From NCBI RefSeq assembly GCF_001517975.1, contig NZ_KQ950188.1, forward strand, positions 57,586 to 112,047: DNA of 54,462 nucleotides. Direction: 5' to 3'. The notes below the pieces were generated by a model, which was not told the origin of the DNA, did not search any database, and saw only the letters and a program-made list of their open reading frames with translations. The position numbers were made by a program, and so were the translations under genes. Shown here piece after piece: positions 1 through 8,475 of the stretch. This stretch comes from Thermobifida cellulosilytica TB100. GTDB taxonomy: Bacteria; Actinomycetota; Actinomycetes; Streptosporangiales; Streptosporangiaceae. The first letter of the stretch is position 1. Every line of letters starts with the position of its first letter.

Positions 1-1013
1 AAGGCCCGGGACATGTCGATCTCGTGGTGGGCGCGCCGCTCCGGGACCAGATCGGCGAGAGTGCGTTCGCCGATCCGCCTGTCGCGGCGCGCGGCCTCGT
101 CGAGGTCGCCGAGTTCGACCGCGACCGCGGCCCCGTGGATCGCGACGTTGGCCGCACCGAACTGGGTCCCGTGCACGTTGCTGCCCGCCCGGCCCGTCTT
201 GACCAGGTCCTCGGCGCGGGCGAACTGCTCCCACGCCGTGTGGGCGTCTCCGGCGCGGGCGGCGACGATCGCGGAGCGCAGCGCCAGTGCTCCGGCGACC
301 TCGCCCGCGTCCTGCCTGCTGTCGTCGACCTGGGCGGCGGCGCGGTCCAGCAGGGTCAGCGCCGGCGTGTACTGGTCCGCGTTCATCAGCAGCAGCGCGC
401 GGGGCAGGCGGGTGACCAGCGGCAGGTGCGGGTCCTGGGAGCGGCGCGCGGCCTCCTCGGCGCGGTCCAGGAGCGCCAGGGCGTCGCCCGCGTAGCCGAG
501 GCGGCGGGTCAGGCTGACCCCGGCGTACAGGGCACGGCTGAGCAGCGTCCAGACGCGGGGCGTGCCGGTGGTGGAGGCGTGCCATGCGAGCTCTTCGTAC
601 ACCGCGGGCAGGGCGGCGCCGATCCGGGTGAGCTTCGCCTCGGGCAGCAGGTCGCGGATGGCGGCGACCTCGGCGGCGAGCTGGTCGAGGTCGCGGGGCG
701 GCGCGGGGAGGTCGGGGCCGACCCCGGCGCAGGCGAGCACCCGGCGGAGTTCCGGGATGGCGGCGTGGACCTGGTCGTCGCGGGGGGTGTCGCCGCGGTA
801 GGGCTGCCCGTACAGCTCGGAGGGGTCGACGGCGAGGGCGGCCGCGGCGGCGGCGACGAAGGCGGGGGTGGCGACCTTGTGGCCCTTTTCCACCTGGGCG
901 ATGTGGGAGCGGGAGTAGTGGCAGCGGGCGGCCAGGCCGTGCTGGGTGAGGCCGCGGCGCTTCCTGGCGCGGGCGATGCGCACACCGATGGACTCGCGGG
1001 CAGCGTCGTTCAT
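1..1013 (-). CDS. XRE-family regulator with TPR-like C-terminal region (3' end outside window)
   Basis: Reading leftwards from the ATG at 1013 the frame stays open to the window edge, so at least 337 residues are encoded and the C-terminus is missing. Residues about 10-65 form a lambda-repressor-type helix-turn-helix (ARKRRGLTQ, then HIAQVEKG), and the rest is alanine- and leucine-rich helical hairpins of TPR type, as in many actinobacterial XRE regulators that sense a peptide or small ligand. It is divergent from the MarR gene at 1166. The target is unknown. Fold and class are clear, function is not. Confidence 0.85.
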   Translation of the reverse strand, partial: MNDAARESIGVRIARARKRRGLTQHGLAARCHYSRSHIAQVEKGHKVATPAFVAAAAAALAVDPSELYGQPYRGDTPRDDQVHAAIPELRRVLACAGVGPDLPAPPRDLDQLAAEVAAIRDLLPEAKLTRIGAALPAVYEELAWHASTTGTPRVWTLLSRALYAGVSLTRRLGYAGDALALLDRAEEAARRSQDPHLPLVTRLPRALLLMNADQYTPALTLLDRAAAQVDDSRQDAGEVAGALALRSAIVAARAGDAHTAWEQFARAEDLVKTGRAGSNVHGTQFGAANVAIHGAAVAVELGDLDEAARRDRRIGERTLADLVPERRAHHEIDMSRA

Positions 1014-1141
1014 GGGGGTCTGCTTTCTGCCGCTGGTGGATCGCGCTTCCAGCCTAGGAGCCGGGCCCCGGGCGCGTCCGGGGTTTCACGTTCCCGGCCC
1101 CGGCCCGACCCCGCGCCCGCGGGCGGACACGGGAACTTGGA

Positions 1142-1151
1142 TGACCCGTCA
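1142..1151. promoter_or_regulatory. Palindrome TGACCCGTCA, candidate operator
   Basis: The perfect palindrome TGAC-CC-GTCA ends 14 bases before the ATG of the MarR gene, in the divergent XRE/MarR promoter region. MarR proteins normally bind such sites over their own promoter, so it is a candidate autoregulatory operator. It is short, so chance occurrence is possible. Confidence 0.4.
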
Positions 1152-1165
1152 ACTACTCTGGGGGC

Positions 1166-1687
1166 ATGGGCGACGGCACCCCCCTCGAACCGCGTGAACT
1201 GCGTGCCTGGACCGGCTACCAGCGCATGAGCTCGGCGTTGCAGGCGCGCCTGCAACAGAGCCTCCAGCGCGACTCCGGGCTGTCCTGGGCCGACTACGAG
1301 GTGCTGTTCGCCCTGCACTCCAGTCCCGGGGGACGGCTGCGTTCGCTGGACCTGCGCTGCGCCCTGGGCTGGGAGAAGAGCCGCCTGTCCCACCAGGTCC
1401 GCCGCATGGCCGAGCGCGGGCTGCTGTGCCGCGAGCCCAACCCCGCCGACGCCCGCAGCGCCGTGGTCTGCCTGCTCGACCGGGGCCGCCGGGCCATCGA
1501 GCGGGCCGCGCCCGAGTACACCGCGCGGCTGCGCGCCGACTTCCTCGACCTGCTCACCCCCGCCCAGCTCGACGCGCTCGCCGAGATCAGCGAGACCGTG
1601 CTCGCCCACCTGGCGCGCGACGAGGAGGAGCTCGCCGACCGGCCCTCCGCCGCACCGGACGCCGACGGCCCGGCCGCCGCGCGCTGA
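1166..1687 (+). CDS. MarR-family transcriptional regulator
   Basis: The 173-residue product has the MarR winged-helix layout: an N-terminal dimerisation helix (RMSSALQARLQQSLQ), a helix-turn-helix around residues 55-80 (LRCALGWEKSRLSHQVRRM), then a wing with the typical ADARSAVVCLL stretch. Members of the family usually repress a neighbouring gene and are released by phenolic or oxidising ligands. The F420-dependent reductase starts 135 bases downstream in the same direction and is the likeliest target. The tail after residue 155 is low-complexity Ala/Asp/Pro. Confidence 0.88.
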   Translation: MGDGTPLEPRELRAWTGYQRMSSALQARLQQSLQRDSGLSWADYEVLFALHSSPGGRLRSLDLRCALGWEKSRLSHQVRRMAERGLLCREPNPADARSAVVCLLDRGRRAIERAAPEYTARLRADFLDLLTPAQLDALAEISETVLAHLARDEEELADRPSAAPDADGPAAAR

Positions 1688-1822
1688 CCGGACCGGCGGG
1701 CGCTCCGCCGTTACCGGCCGGACTTCCCGGGTAGTCGGCGGTCACGGCCGCGGTTCCGCCGCGCCGCACTGGTGCGCGGAACAGCCGACCGGGCCTGACC
1801 ACCACTTCCGAGGAAGGTCACC

Positions 1823-2470
1823 ATGACCGGCATCACGATCATCGGCACCGGCAACATGGGCCGGGCGATCGGCGCCCGCGCCGTCGCGGCGGGCAGCAGA
1901 ATCCAGATCCTCGACCGGGACCCGGACAAGGCGCGCGAGCTCGCCGACCAGCTGGGCGGGGACATCCTCACCGGAACCCTCGGCGACACCCCCGACGGGG
2001 ACATCGTCGTGCTCGCCCTGCCCTTCGAGGCCGCCAAGGAGGTCGTCTCCTCCTACGGGGACGCCCTGTCCGGCCGGACCGTCGTGGACATCACCAACCC
2101 CGTCGACCTCTCGACCTTCGACTCCCTGGTCGTGCCGCCGGACACCTCCGCGGCCGAGACCATCGCCGGCCTCGCCCCCGCGGGCGTCTCCGTGGTCAAG
2201 GCGTTCAACACCACCTTCGCCGCGACCCTGACCGAGGGGAGGGTGGCGGGCCAGCCGCTGGACGTCCTCATCGCGGGCGACTCCGCCGACGCCAAGAAGG
2301 CGGTCGCGGACCTGGCGACCGCCATGGGCCTGCACCCCGTCGACGTGGGACCGCTGCGCCGCGCCCGGGAACTGGAGGGGTTCCAGTTCCTGATGATGAC
2401 GTTGCAGGCCGACCCCGCCCGGCGGGACTTCAACTGGAACACCGGGCTGAAGATCCTCACCCCGGCCTGA
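1823..2470 (+). CDS. F420-dependent NADP reductase-like (NADPH:F420 oxidoreductase family) protein
   Basis: The 215-residue product has an N-terminal Rossmann fold with the dinucleotide motif IIGTGNMGRAIG at residues 5-16. It continues with the family pattern DGDIVVLALPF, VVDITNP and VVKAFNTTFA. Family members transfer hydride between reduced F420 and NADP, or act as small NADP-binding reductases. AGGAAGG lies just before the ATG. It follows a MarR gene and faces a convergent gene across a strong hairpin. The exact substrate cannot be read from the sequence. Confidence 0.82.
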   Translation: MTGITIIGTGNMGRAIGARAVAAGSRIQILDRDPDKARELADQLGGDILTGTLGDTPDGDIVVLALPFEAAKEVVSSYGDALSGRTVVDITNPVDLSTFDSLVVPPDTSAAETIAGLAPAGVSVVKAFNTTFAATLTEGRVAGQPLDVLIAGDSADAKKAVADLATAMGLHPVDVGPLRRARELEGFQFLMMTLQADPARRDFNWNTGLKILTPA

Positions 2471-2477
2471 CCCCGCG

Positions 2478-2528
2478 CCCGGCCGGGGCCGCCGCCCGCA
2501 GTGCATCCGGACGGCGGCCCCGGCCGGG
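2478..2528. terminator. Bidirectional hairpin terminator
   Basis: A perfect 17-bp inverted repeat (2478-2494 with 2512-2528) with a 17-base loop lies between the convergent genes ending at 2470 and 2536. It has no U tract, as is common in high-GC actinobacteria. Confidence 0.75.
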
Positions 2529-2535
2529 CCGCGCG

Positions 2536-2937
2536 CTACCCGAAGGCCGCGGCGGCCGCCTCGGCCACCGCCTGGTCCTGCTCCCCGGTGCCGCCGCTCA
2601 CCCCGACCGCGCCCACGACCGCGCCGCCGCGGCGCAGCGGGACCCCGCCCGCGAAGACCATCACCCGGCCGCCGTTCGACACGTGGATGCCGAAGAACTG
2701 GCCGCCGCTCTGGGAGTGCTCGGCCAGGTCCTTGGTGGCGATGTCGAACGCCCGCGACGTGTACGCCTTGTTGATCGAGATGTCGATGCTGCCGATCCAC
2801 GCCCCGTCCATCCGGGCGTGCGCGACGAGGTTGCCGCCCGCGTCCACCACGGCGATGTTCATCGGCTGGCCGATCTCGGCGGCCTTGGCCTCGCCCGCCT
2901 CGATGACCCGGCGGGCCTGCGCCAGTGTCACGCTCAC
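2536..2937 (-). CDS. GlcG/HbpS-family protein
   Basis: The 133-residue product has the GlcG/HbpS (DUF336) signature: MNIAVVDAGGNLVAHARMDGA near the N-terminus and GGVPL...GAVGVSGGTGEQD near the C-terminus. The GTG at 2937 is chosen because GGAGG stands seven bases before it. The family includes haem-binding redox sensors and proteins found beside aldehyde or alcohol dehydrogenases. The gene starts 12 bases after the stop of the dehydrogenase at 2949, so they form an operon and probably share a pathway. No signal peptide is seen, so it is cytoplasmic, unlike secreted HbpS. Confidence 0.85.
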   Translation of the reverse strand: MSVTLAQARRVIEAGEAKAAEIGQPMNIAVVDAGGNLVAHARMDGAWIGSIDISINKAYTSRAFDIATKDLAEHSQSGGQFFGIHVSNGGRVMVFAGGVPLRRGGAVVGAVGVSGGTGEQDQAVAEAAAAAFG

Positions 2938-2948
2938 CGTGTCCTCCC

Positions 2949-4091
2949 TCAGTCGCCCAGGCGGGGTTTGAGCAGGACCTTGGTCCAGCCCTCCTCCCGC
3001 CGGTCGAACTTCCGGTACGCCTCGGGCGCCCGTTGCAGCGGGATCCGGTGGGAGACCACGAAGCTCGGCCGGGCCCGCCCGGCGATGATCAGGTCGCGCA
3101 ACTGCCGGTTGTAGGCCTTGACGTCGGCCTGGCCGGTCCCCATCCGCAGGCCCTTCTCGAAGAGCTTGCCCATCGCGAACAGCAGGTCGCCGCGCTGGGC
3201 GTTCTCCGACGGGGCGCCCGGGTCCTGGGTGACGTACAGCCCCACCACCCCGAGCATGCCGGTGGGGCGCACCGCGTCGACGAGCGTGTTGAGCACCACC
3301 GCGGGCTGCTCCTCGCCCTCGGCCGCGGTGGCCTGGTAGCCGACCGCGTCGATGCCCTTGTCGGCGCCCTCGCCGCCGGTGTGCTCCCTGATCTGGATCG
3401 CGGCGTCCCCTTCGGTGTAGTCGACGGGGATCGCGCCGATCCGTTCGGCCAGCGCCAGCCGGCTGGGCACCCGGTCCACCACGAACACCCGGGAGGCGCC
3501 GCGCAGCAGCGCCGAGTAGGCGGCCATCAGCCCGACCGGTCCCGCGCCGAACACGCACACCGTCTCACCCGGGCTGACCTGCGCCAGCTCGGTGGCGTGG
3601 TAGCCGGTGGGGAAGATGTCGGCGAGCAGCGCGAAGTCGTCCTCGTGCTCGTTGCCCGGGGGCAGCTTCAGGCAGTTGAAGTCGGCGAAGGGCACCCTCA
3701 GGTACTCGGCCTGCCCGCCCCGGTAGGGGCCCATGGACACGTAGCCGTACGCGCCGCCCGCGAAGTCCGGGTTCACGGTGAGACAGAACCCGGTCCGGCC
3801 CGCCAGGCAGTTCTTGCAGAACCCGCACGCCACGTTGAACGGCAGCACCACCCGGTCGCCCGGGCGCACGCTCACCACGCCCGAGCCGACCTCCTCGACG
3901 ATCCCCATGTTCTCGTGGCCGAACACCATGCCCGGGGCGGCGCCGGTGCGCCCCTCGTACATGTGCAGGTCGGAGCCGCAGATCGCCGCCGTGGTGACCC
4001 GGACGACCACGTCGGTGGGCGCCTCGATCCGCGGGTCGTCCACCTCCTCGACGGCCACGTTGTAGGGCTCCTTGTAGACCACCGCTTTCAC
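2949..4091 (-). CDS. Zinc-dependent alcohol dehydrogenase, glutathione-independent formaldehyde dehydrogenase type
   Basis: The 380-residue medium-chain dehydrogenase has catalytic-zinc ligands in CGSDLHMYEG and GHENMG. The structural-zinc loop CGFCKNCLAGRTGFC is followed by the NPDFAGGAYGYV stretch characteristic of the FdhA branch. The nucleotide-binding motif is VFGAGPVGLMAA. Relatives dismutate or oxidise formaldehyde and other short aldehydes with tightly bound NAD, without glutathione. It is first in a two-gene operon with the GlcG-like gene. Substrate assignment rests on family resemblance. Confidence 0.88.
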   Translation of the reverse strand: MKAVVYKEPYNVAVEEVDDPRIEAPTDVVVRVTTAAICGSDLHMYEGRTGAAPGMVFGHENMGIVEEVGSGVVSVRPGDRVVLPFNVACGFCKNCLAGRTGFCLTVNPDFAGGAYGYVSMGPYRGGQAEYLRVPFADFNCLKLPPGNEHEDDFALLADIFPTGYHATELAQVSPGETVCVFGAGPVGLMAAYSALLRGASRVFVVDRVPSRLALAERIGAIPVDYTEGDAAIQIREHTGGEGADKGIDAVGYQATAAEGEEQPAVVLNTLVDAVRPTGMLGVVGLYVTQDPGAPSENAQRGDLLFAMGKLFEKGLRMGTGQADVKAYNRQLRDLIIAGRARPSFVVSHRIPLQRAPEAYRKFDRREEGWTKVLLKPRLGD

Positions 4092-4160
4092 CGCGTCCTC
4101 CTCGCCGGTCGATGTCGGAGTGCGGCTCGGCTACCCGCGACCCCGCAGGGTATGCGCTGG

Positions 4161-4925
4161 TCACACGGTCGGTCCGGGCGGCTGGGCGGTGGCGGGCGCG
4201 TCCGGGTCGGGGCCGCCCTGGTCGAGCCGGAACGGCGGGTAGTGGTCGGTCATCAGCGTCGCGTAGGCGACCACCCGCAGCCCCCAGCGGTGCAGTCCCA
4301 GGACGAAGTCGAAGATGCCGCGCGGGTAGCCGCCGGTGAACAGCAGCGCGATCGCCGCGAACAGCACCAGCAGGCTCAGCAGGCTGGGGGTTCCGCCCTG
4401 CGCCATCCACTGGCCGCCGTCCGCCCACTGGCCGCCGTCCGTTGCGCCCCCGGAGGCCCAGTCCATCCTGGTGGACATGCGGTAGCTGCCGGTGGTGAAC
4501 GCCGACACCAGCAGGTAGTGCGGGATCGCCAGCAGCCACCACTTGACCAGGACCAGGCCCCGCGACAGGTGCTGCGGGTAGTCCACGTCCAGCCGCGCCG
4601 GGTAGTCCACGTCCGCCGACAGCGAGAACGGCGGGTAGCGGTCGGTGCCCAGCACCCCGTAGGCGTAGAAGGTGACCCGCCAGCTCCACCGCAGCACCCC
4701 GACGTTGAAGTCGAAGATGCCGCGCGGGTAGCGGCCGGTGAACAGGATCGCGAAGAACGCGACCACGGTCAGCACGAAGAACGCGATCCACAGGAAGAGC
4801 AGCACGATGTAGTGCGGGATCGCCAGCAGCCACTTGACCAGCCACAGCCAGCGGCTCACCCCCGGGTCGAGGGTGCCGCTGACGTGGAGCGGGTGGCGCC
4901 GGACGGGAACTGAGGACTCTGACAT
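4161..4925 (-). CDS. DUF4389-type membrane protein with two internal repeats
   Basis: The 254-residue membrane protein has two copies of one unit. Each contains a W-L-L-A-I-P-H-Y segment, hydrophobic helices and the motif TGRYPRGIFDF or TGGYPRGIFDF followed by an aromatic-rich tail (R-W-x-W-R-V, DRYPPF / DHYPPF). This is the DUF4389 pattern. The ATG at 4925 is preferred over the GTG at 4934 because GAGGAGG lies eight bases upstream of it. The biochemical role of the family is unknown. Confidence 0.8.
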   Translation of the reverse strand: MSESSVPVRRHPLHVSGTLDPGVSRWLWLVKWLLAIPHYIVLLFLWIAFFVLTVVAFFAILFTGRYPRGIFDFNVGVLRWSWRVTFYAYGVLGTDRYPPFSLSADVDYPARLDVDYPQHLSRGLVLVKWWLLAIPHYLLVSAFTTGSYRMSTRMDWASGGATDGGQWADGGQWMAQGGTPSLLSLLVLFAAIALLFTGGYPRGIFDFVLGLHRWGLRVVAYATLMTDHYPPFRLDQGGPDPDAPATAQPPGPTV

Positions 4926-5097
4926 CCCGGTCACCTCCTCGGATGCGTGCCGTACCGCCGCGGCTACCCGGGACCGCCCCGACTACCCGGGACCGCCGCG
5001 GCGGCCTGCTCCGCCCGGGCCGGGCGCGGGTCACGCCGAGCGGTGGAGCGCGCTTCTTCGGGCAGCGGAACCGCGAAGCCGAAAAGGAGGGATCGGG

Positions 5098-5367
5098 ATG
5101 TACTGGGAGTACGGGATGGGCGGCTGGGCCGCCGTGTCCATGACGGTCACCGTGATCCTGTTCTGGCTGCTGCTCATCGCGGCCATCGTCGCCCTGTTCC
5201 GCTCGGTCGCCAGGGGAGAGCGGTTCCGCGGCGGCCGGAGCGCCGCCCGGCCGAGCGGCGCCGAGCAGGCCCTGGCGGAGCGGTTCGCCCGCGGCGAGAT
5301 CGACGAGGAGGAGTACCGGCACCGCCTGGGCGTGCTGCGTTCCCTGGGGCACACGGACACCTCCTGA
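5098..5367 (+). CDS. Small SHOCT-domain membrane protein
   Basis: The 89-residue product has one transmembrane helix (residues about 15-36, VTVILFWLLLIAAIVALF) and a C-terminal SHOCT motif (LAERFARGEIDEEEYRHRL). AAAGGAGG precedes the ATG. SHOCT tails occur on many short actinobacterial membrane proteins, where they are thought to mediate oligomerisation. No specific function can be given. Confidence 0.85.
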   Translation: MYWEYGMGGWAAVSMTVTVILFWLLLIAAIVALFRSVARGERFRGGRSAARPSGAEQALAERFARGEIDEEEYRHRLGVLRSLGHTDTS

Positions 5368-5459
5368 CCCGCGGGGTGCGGGGAGTTCCGGACGCCGGGA
5401 GAGCGGCGGGCGGACGCGGGTAGGGGGGAGGGGCGATGCGGCTTCGAGGAGGTGCCGGA

Positions 5460-5972
5460 ATGCTGGTGATGATCGGATACGCGAGCGCGCACGGCTCCAC
5501 GCGGGGGATCGCCCAGCGCCTGGGCGACCGGCTCCGCGCCCACGACCACAGCGTCGACGTCCGGCCGCTGGACCAGCCGGTGGAGGCGCTCGGACTCTAC
5601 GACGCGTTCGTGCTCGGCAGCGCGGTCCACGAGGGCTCCTGGATCGGGGGCGCCGCCGACTTCGCGCTCCGCGAGGCGGACACCCTGGCACGGCGGCCCG
5701 TCTGGCTGTTCAGCGTGGGCCTGGCCCAGGTCCTCGGCGGGAGGTTCGAGCGGGCGGGACAGACGCCGAAGAACGTCCCGGAGGTCATGCGGGCCCTCAG
5801 GGCCCGCGAGCACCGGTTGTTCGCCGGGGCCATCCGCCCCGAGCACCTTCCGCTGTTCGGCCGGTTCGTCTACCGGGCGATGGGCGGGCGCTACGGCGAC
5901 TTCCGCGACTGGGCGCGGATCGAGGAGTGGGCCGAGGAGATCGCCGCGCAACTGACCATGGTCACGCGCTGA
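5460..5972 (+). CDS. Flavodoxin-domain protein (HemG-like)
   Basis: The 170-residue product opens with MLVMIGYASAHGSTRGIAQRL, the phosphate-binding loop of flavodoxins. It continues with YDAFVLGSAVHEGSWI, which resembles the menaquinone-dependent protoporphyrinogen oxidase (HemG) type. The ATG at 5460 is chosen because GAGGAGG precedes it; an in-frame ATG at 5436 lacks a ribosome site. Actinobacterial homologues are often found near DevR-type regulators and universal-stress genes. FMN binding is likely; the electron partner is unknown. Confidence 0.8.
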   Translation: MLVMIGYASAHGSTRGIAQRLGDRLRAHDHSVDVRPLDQPVEALGLYDAFVLGSAVHEGSWIGGAADFALREADTLARRPVWLFSVGLAQVLGGRFERAGQTPKNVPEVMRALRAREHRLFAGAIRPEHLPLFGRFVYRAMGGRYGDFRDWARIEEWAEEIAAQLTMVTR

Positions 5973-6099
5973 CCGGCGGGGGCGGTGCGGCCGCGGGGGC
6001 GGTCGTCCGGCCGTGCCGCCCGTCCCTTATTCGGTGGGGAGCAATCGTTTCCACCCGGCAGACCGTAACCGGCCACATCTGGCCGGAAGCGGCCACCGA

Positions 6100-6149
6100 G
6101 AAAAGCATCAGACTTCTCACGTGCAACAAACCGGGCATTCATGCTTTTC
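6100..6149. promoter_or_regulatory. Long-loop inverted repeat GAAAAGCAT/ATGCTTTTC
   Basis: Perfect 9-bp arms at 6100-6108 and 6141-6149 are separated by 32 bases, and the right arm runs into TTTCTTTG. It could be an operator pair or the terminator of the upstream flavodoxin gene. The AT-rich arms stand out in this genome. Confidence 0.4.
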
Positions 6150-6224
6150 TTTGTCAAGATCTCCGCGGCGCCTTCGGATCGGATTCGTGATCCGCGCGTA
6201 GCCGACACGTCACCCAGGGTGTCG

Positions 6225-6244
6225 GTTGTTTTAGTGTAAACAAC
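6225..6244. promoter_or_regulatory. Inverted repeat GTTGTTT-N6-AAACAAC, candidate operator
   Basis: The perfect 7-bp arms with a six-base spacer have the size and symmetry of a LuxR/NarL-type or TetR-type site. It lies 139 bases before the chosen start of the LuxR-type gene and may be its autoregulatory site. Confidence 0.45.
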
Positions 6245-6382
6245 AATTCTTTTCCTTGTTTCCGGCGTGTAAGATGCGCAGCGGCCAGTATTGGAGCGGT
6301 GTTCTACGTCGGAGAGGTCCAAGCGCTTGCGAAAGCGCTCCTTCGGCGTGCCGTAATTTCCTGGGAGAGTCATGCCGACCGG

Positions 6383-7696
6383 ATGACGAGTGCTTTTGAC
6401 GGATCCGTTCCCCCTGTTCTCCGACCATTGGCTTCTGGTGACATGAAAAAACTGATCGACGCCCTCCCCCCCATGGTCGGGCGTGAAAAGGAACTGGACG
6501 AGCTTTCCCGAAGTATCGCCTCAGGGAAGGATCCCACGGTCGTCACCGGTCCGATCGGCTGCGGCAAGAGCCGACTGGCCCTGGCAGTGGCGCACGAACT
6601 GGAGGAGGTCTTCCCCCGGGGCGTCCACCTCTTCGACTGCGCCTCCGTGGCCGACTCCCAGGAGCGGCTCCGGGCGTTCGCCGCCCTCGCCGACCAGCAC
6701 CCCGTACCGTCGGCGCCGGACGGCGCCGGACGGCGCGCGCTCCTCCTGATCGACAACTACGACTCCGCCGACCAGCGGGTCACGCAGGTCCTCACCGGGC
6801 TCCTCGCGCGCGACCCGGACCTCAGCCTGCTGGTGACGAGCCGGGAGACGACCAGCCTCTACCAGGGGCGGATCTACGAGCTGCAACCGCTCGCCCTCCC
6901 CCCGAAGGGGCCGGACGCGACCGCCGAGGAGTTCTTCGCCGCCCCCGCGACCCAGCTCCTCATGCAGCGGGCGTGCAGCTTCCCCCTCCCGGTGGTGACC
7001 GACGAGGACCGGGCGGCGGTCACCGAACTCCTGCACGACCTGGACGGGCTGCCGCTGGCCATCGAGTTCGCGGCCCCGCTGCTGCGGATCCTGGGCGCCG
7101 AACCGCTGCACCGGCGCGTCCGCAGCGGCCTGGGGATCCTCAGCAGCGGCTCGGGCTCGGTGTCCCTGCGGCACAGCAGCATGCGCGAGGCGCTGGAGGG
7201 GCACTACCGCGCGCTCCCGGTCGAGGCGCGCAGAATCCTGCTGCGCCTGGGCGACCACGAAGAATTCACCTTCGACGGCGCACGGGAAATCATCGGGGAG
7301 TCCTCGGAGCGGGTCGACCACTTCCTGCTGATGCTGATAGAGCGGAATTTCCTCCGGGTCAGCCACGATCCGCAGCACCGCCCCACGTTCACCTTTCTCA
7401 ATACCATGCGCAGCTTCGTCAGAGAGAAAGTGGCCGAACGGAACGTACGGGGAGGACTTTCCTTTCACCGGGGTTCGGTGATGCACGACCACCCCTCCAT
7501 CCTGACCCCGCGACAGCGGCAGGTGGCCGAACTGGTCGCGGACGGACTGACCAACCGGGAGATCTCGAAACACCTGGGGATCGCCGAGTGGACGGCGATC
7601 AACCACGTGCGCGAGGTCATGCGCAGATTGCAGTGCACCTCCCGCATCCAGGTCGCGAACTGGGTGAACCGGAATCTGGAGAAACTCCACGGATGA
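6383..7696 (+). CDS. NTPase-LuxR transcriptional regulator, probable cluster activator
   Basis: The product is about 437 residues. An AAA/NB-ARC-type NTPase follows MVGREKELDEL, with Walker A GPIGCGKSRLA and Walker B ALLLIDNYD, and a C-terminal LuxR helix-turn-helix (LTPRQRQVAELVADGL, NREISKHLGIAEWTA). This is the architecture of compact LAL-like pathway regulators. The start is uncertain: ATG 6383 has GGGAGAG 14 bases upstream, but high third-position GC begins only near the in-frame ATG at 6443, and the longest frame begins at GTG 6299. Its stop overlaps the next ATG (ATGA), so it is co-translated with the biosynthetic genes at 7693-10219. Confidence 0.85.
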   Translation: MTSAFDGSVPPVLRPLASGDMKKLIDALPPMVGREKELDELSRSIASGKDPTVVTGPIGCGKSRLALAVAHELEEVFPRGVHLFDCASVADSQERLRAFAALADQHPVPSAPDGAGRRALLLIDNYDSADQRVTQVLTGLLARDPDLSLLVTSRETTSLYQGRIYELQPLALPPKGPDATAEEFFAAPATQLLMQRACSFPLPVVTDEDRAAVTELLHDLDGLPLAIEFAAPLLRILGAEPLHRRVRSGLGILSSGSGSVSLRHSSMREALEGHYRALPVEARRILLRLGDHEEFTFDGAREIIGESSERVDHFLLMLIERNFLRVSHDPQHRPTFTFLNTMRSFVREKVAERNVRGGLSFHRGSVMHDHPSILTPRQRQVAELVADGLTNREISKHLGIAEWTAINHVREVMRRLQCTSRIQVANWVNRNLEKLHG

Positions 7697-8475
7697 ACGA
7701 GAAAGCCCGGGAACTGAGAAGGCTCCACGGCGAGGGGAACGGCCCCCTGCTGCTGCCCACCGTGTGGGACGCGACCTCGGCCCGCGCCGCCGAGGCCGCG
7801 GGCTTCCCCGCCGTGGGCACCACCAGCGACGGCGTCGCCTCCGCGCTGGGCTACGGCGGGCGGGAGAGCGCGCCCCGGGACGAGATGCTGGCCGCCGCCG
7901 CCCGCATCGTCCGCTCGGTGGCGCTGCCCGTCAGCGTCGACCTGGAGGGCGGCTACGGGCTCGCGCCCGAGGAGATCGGCCGCTGGCTGGTCGAGACCGG
8001 CGCCGCCGGGTGCAACATCGAGGACAGCCGCCACGCGGAGGGAACCCTCGCCGACCCGGCGGAGCAGGCCGAGCGCATCGCCGGCATCCGGGCGGCCGCC
8101 GGAGACGCCCCCGTGGTCAACGCCCGGATCGACACCTTCCTGCGCGACAGGATCGACGGCGGGAAGACCCCCGAAGCGGAGCTGGTCGAGGAGACGGTGC
8201 GGCGGGCCGCGGCCTACCTCGAGGCCGGGGCCGACTGCGTCTTCCCCATCCTCGCCTCCGGCCGCGAGACCGTCGGCGCGCTCGTCAAGCGGATCCCCGG
8301 CCCCGTCAACATCCTGTGCCGCCCCGGCGGGCTGTCCGTCCGGGAGCTGGCCGACCTCGGGGTGGCGCGGATCTCCTGGGGGCCCTTCGTCCACGACCAC
8401 GCCAGGGAGCAGCTCGTCGCCCACCTCGCGCGGCTGCGCACCGCGCTCGCCGGACCGGAGGGAGGAGCGGCATGA
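7693..8475 (+). CDS. Isocitrate lyase/PEP mutase superfamily enzyme
   Basis: The 260-residue TIM-barrel protein has the superfamily core: LLLPTVWDATSARAAEAAGF, SVDLEGGYG and GCNIEDSRH, followed by ARIDTF. These enzymes cleave or form C-C or P-C bonds next to a carboxylate with Mg2+. The PEP-mutase signature EDK-x5-NS is absent (EDSRHAEGT here), so phosphonate formation is unlikely. A lyase, or a decarboxylase of the oxaloacetate or dimethylmalate type, fits better. Both ends overlap neighbouring genes by ATGA, tying it to the regulator and the chorismate-lyase-like gene. Its substrate in an aromatic pathway is not obvious. Confidence 0.85.
   Translation: MNEKARELRRLHGEGNGPLLLPTVWDATSARAAEAAGFPAVGTTSDGVASALGYGGRESAPRDEMLAAAARIVRSVALPVSVDLEGGYGLAPEEIGRWLVETGAAGCNIEDSRHAEGTLADPAEQAERIAGIRAAAGDAPVVNARIDTFLRDRIDGGKTPEAELVEETVRRAAAYLEAGADCVFPILASGRETVGALVKRIPGPVNILCRPGGLSVRELADLGVARISWGPFVHDHAREQLVAHLARLRTALAGPEGGAA

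Larger units (their letters stand above)
5973..6382. other. AT-enriched control region upstream of the aryl-acid cluster
   Basis: These 410 bases hold no convincing gene. The base composition drops sharply below the surrounding level. It contains two separate inverted repeats (6100-6149 and 6225-6244), and a 10-bp palindrome CAAGCGCTTG at 6320-6329, followed by a partial second copy AAGCGCT at 6334. This is what is expected of a regulated promoter region for the operon starting at 6383. Confidence 0.6.

Noticed and set aside
7693-8475. PEP mutase and a phosphonate pathway
   Set aside because: The mutase signature EDK-x5-NS is absent and no phosphonopyruvate decarboxylase or other phosphonate gene is near.
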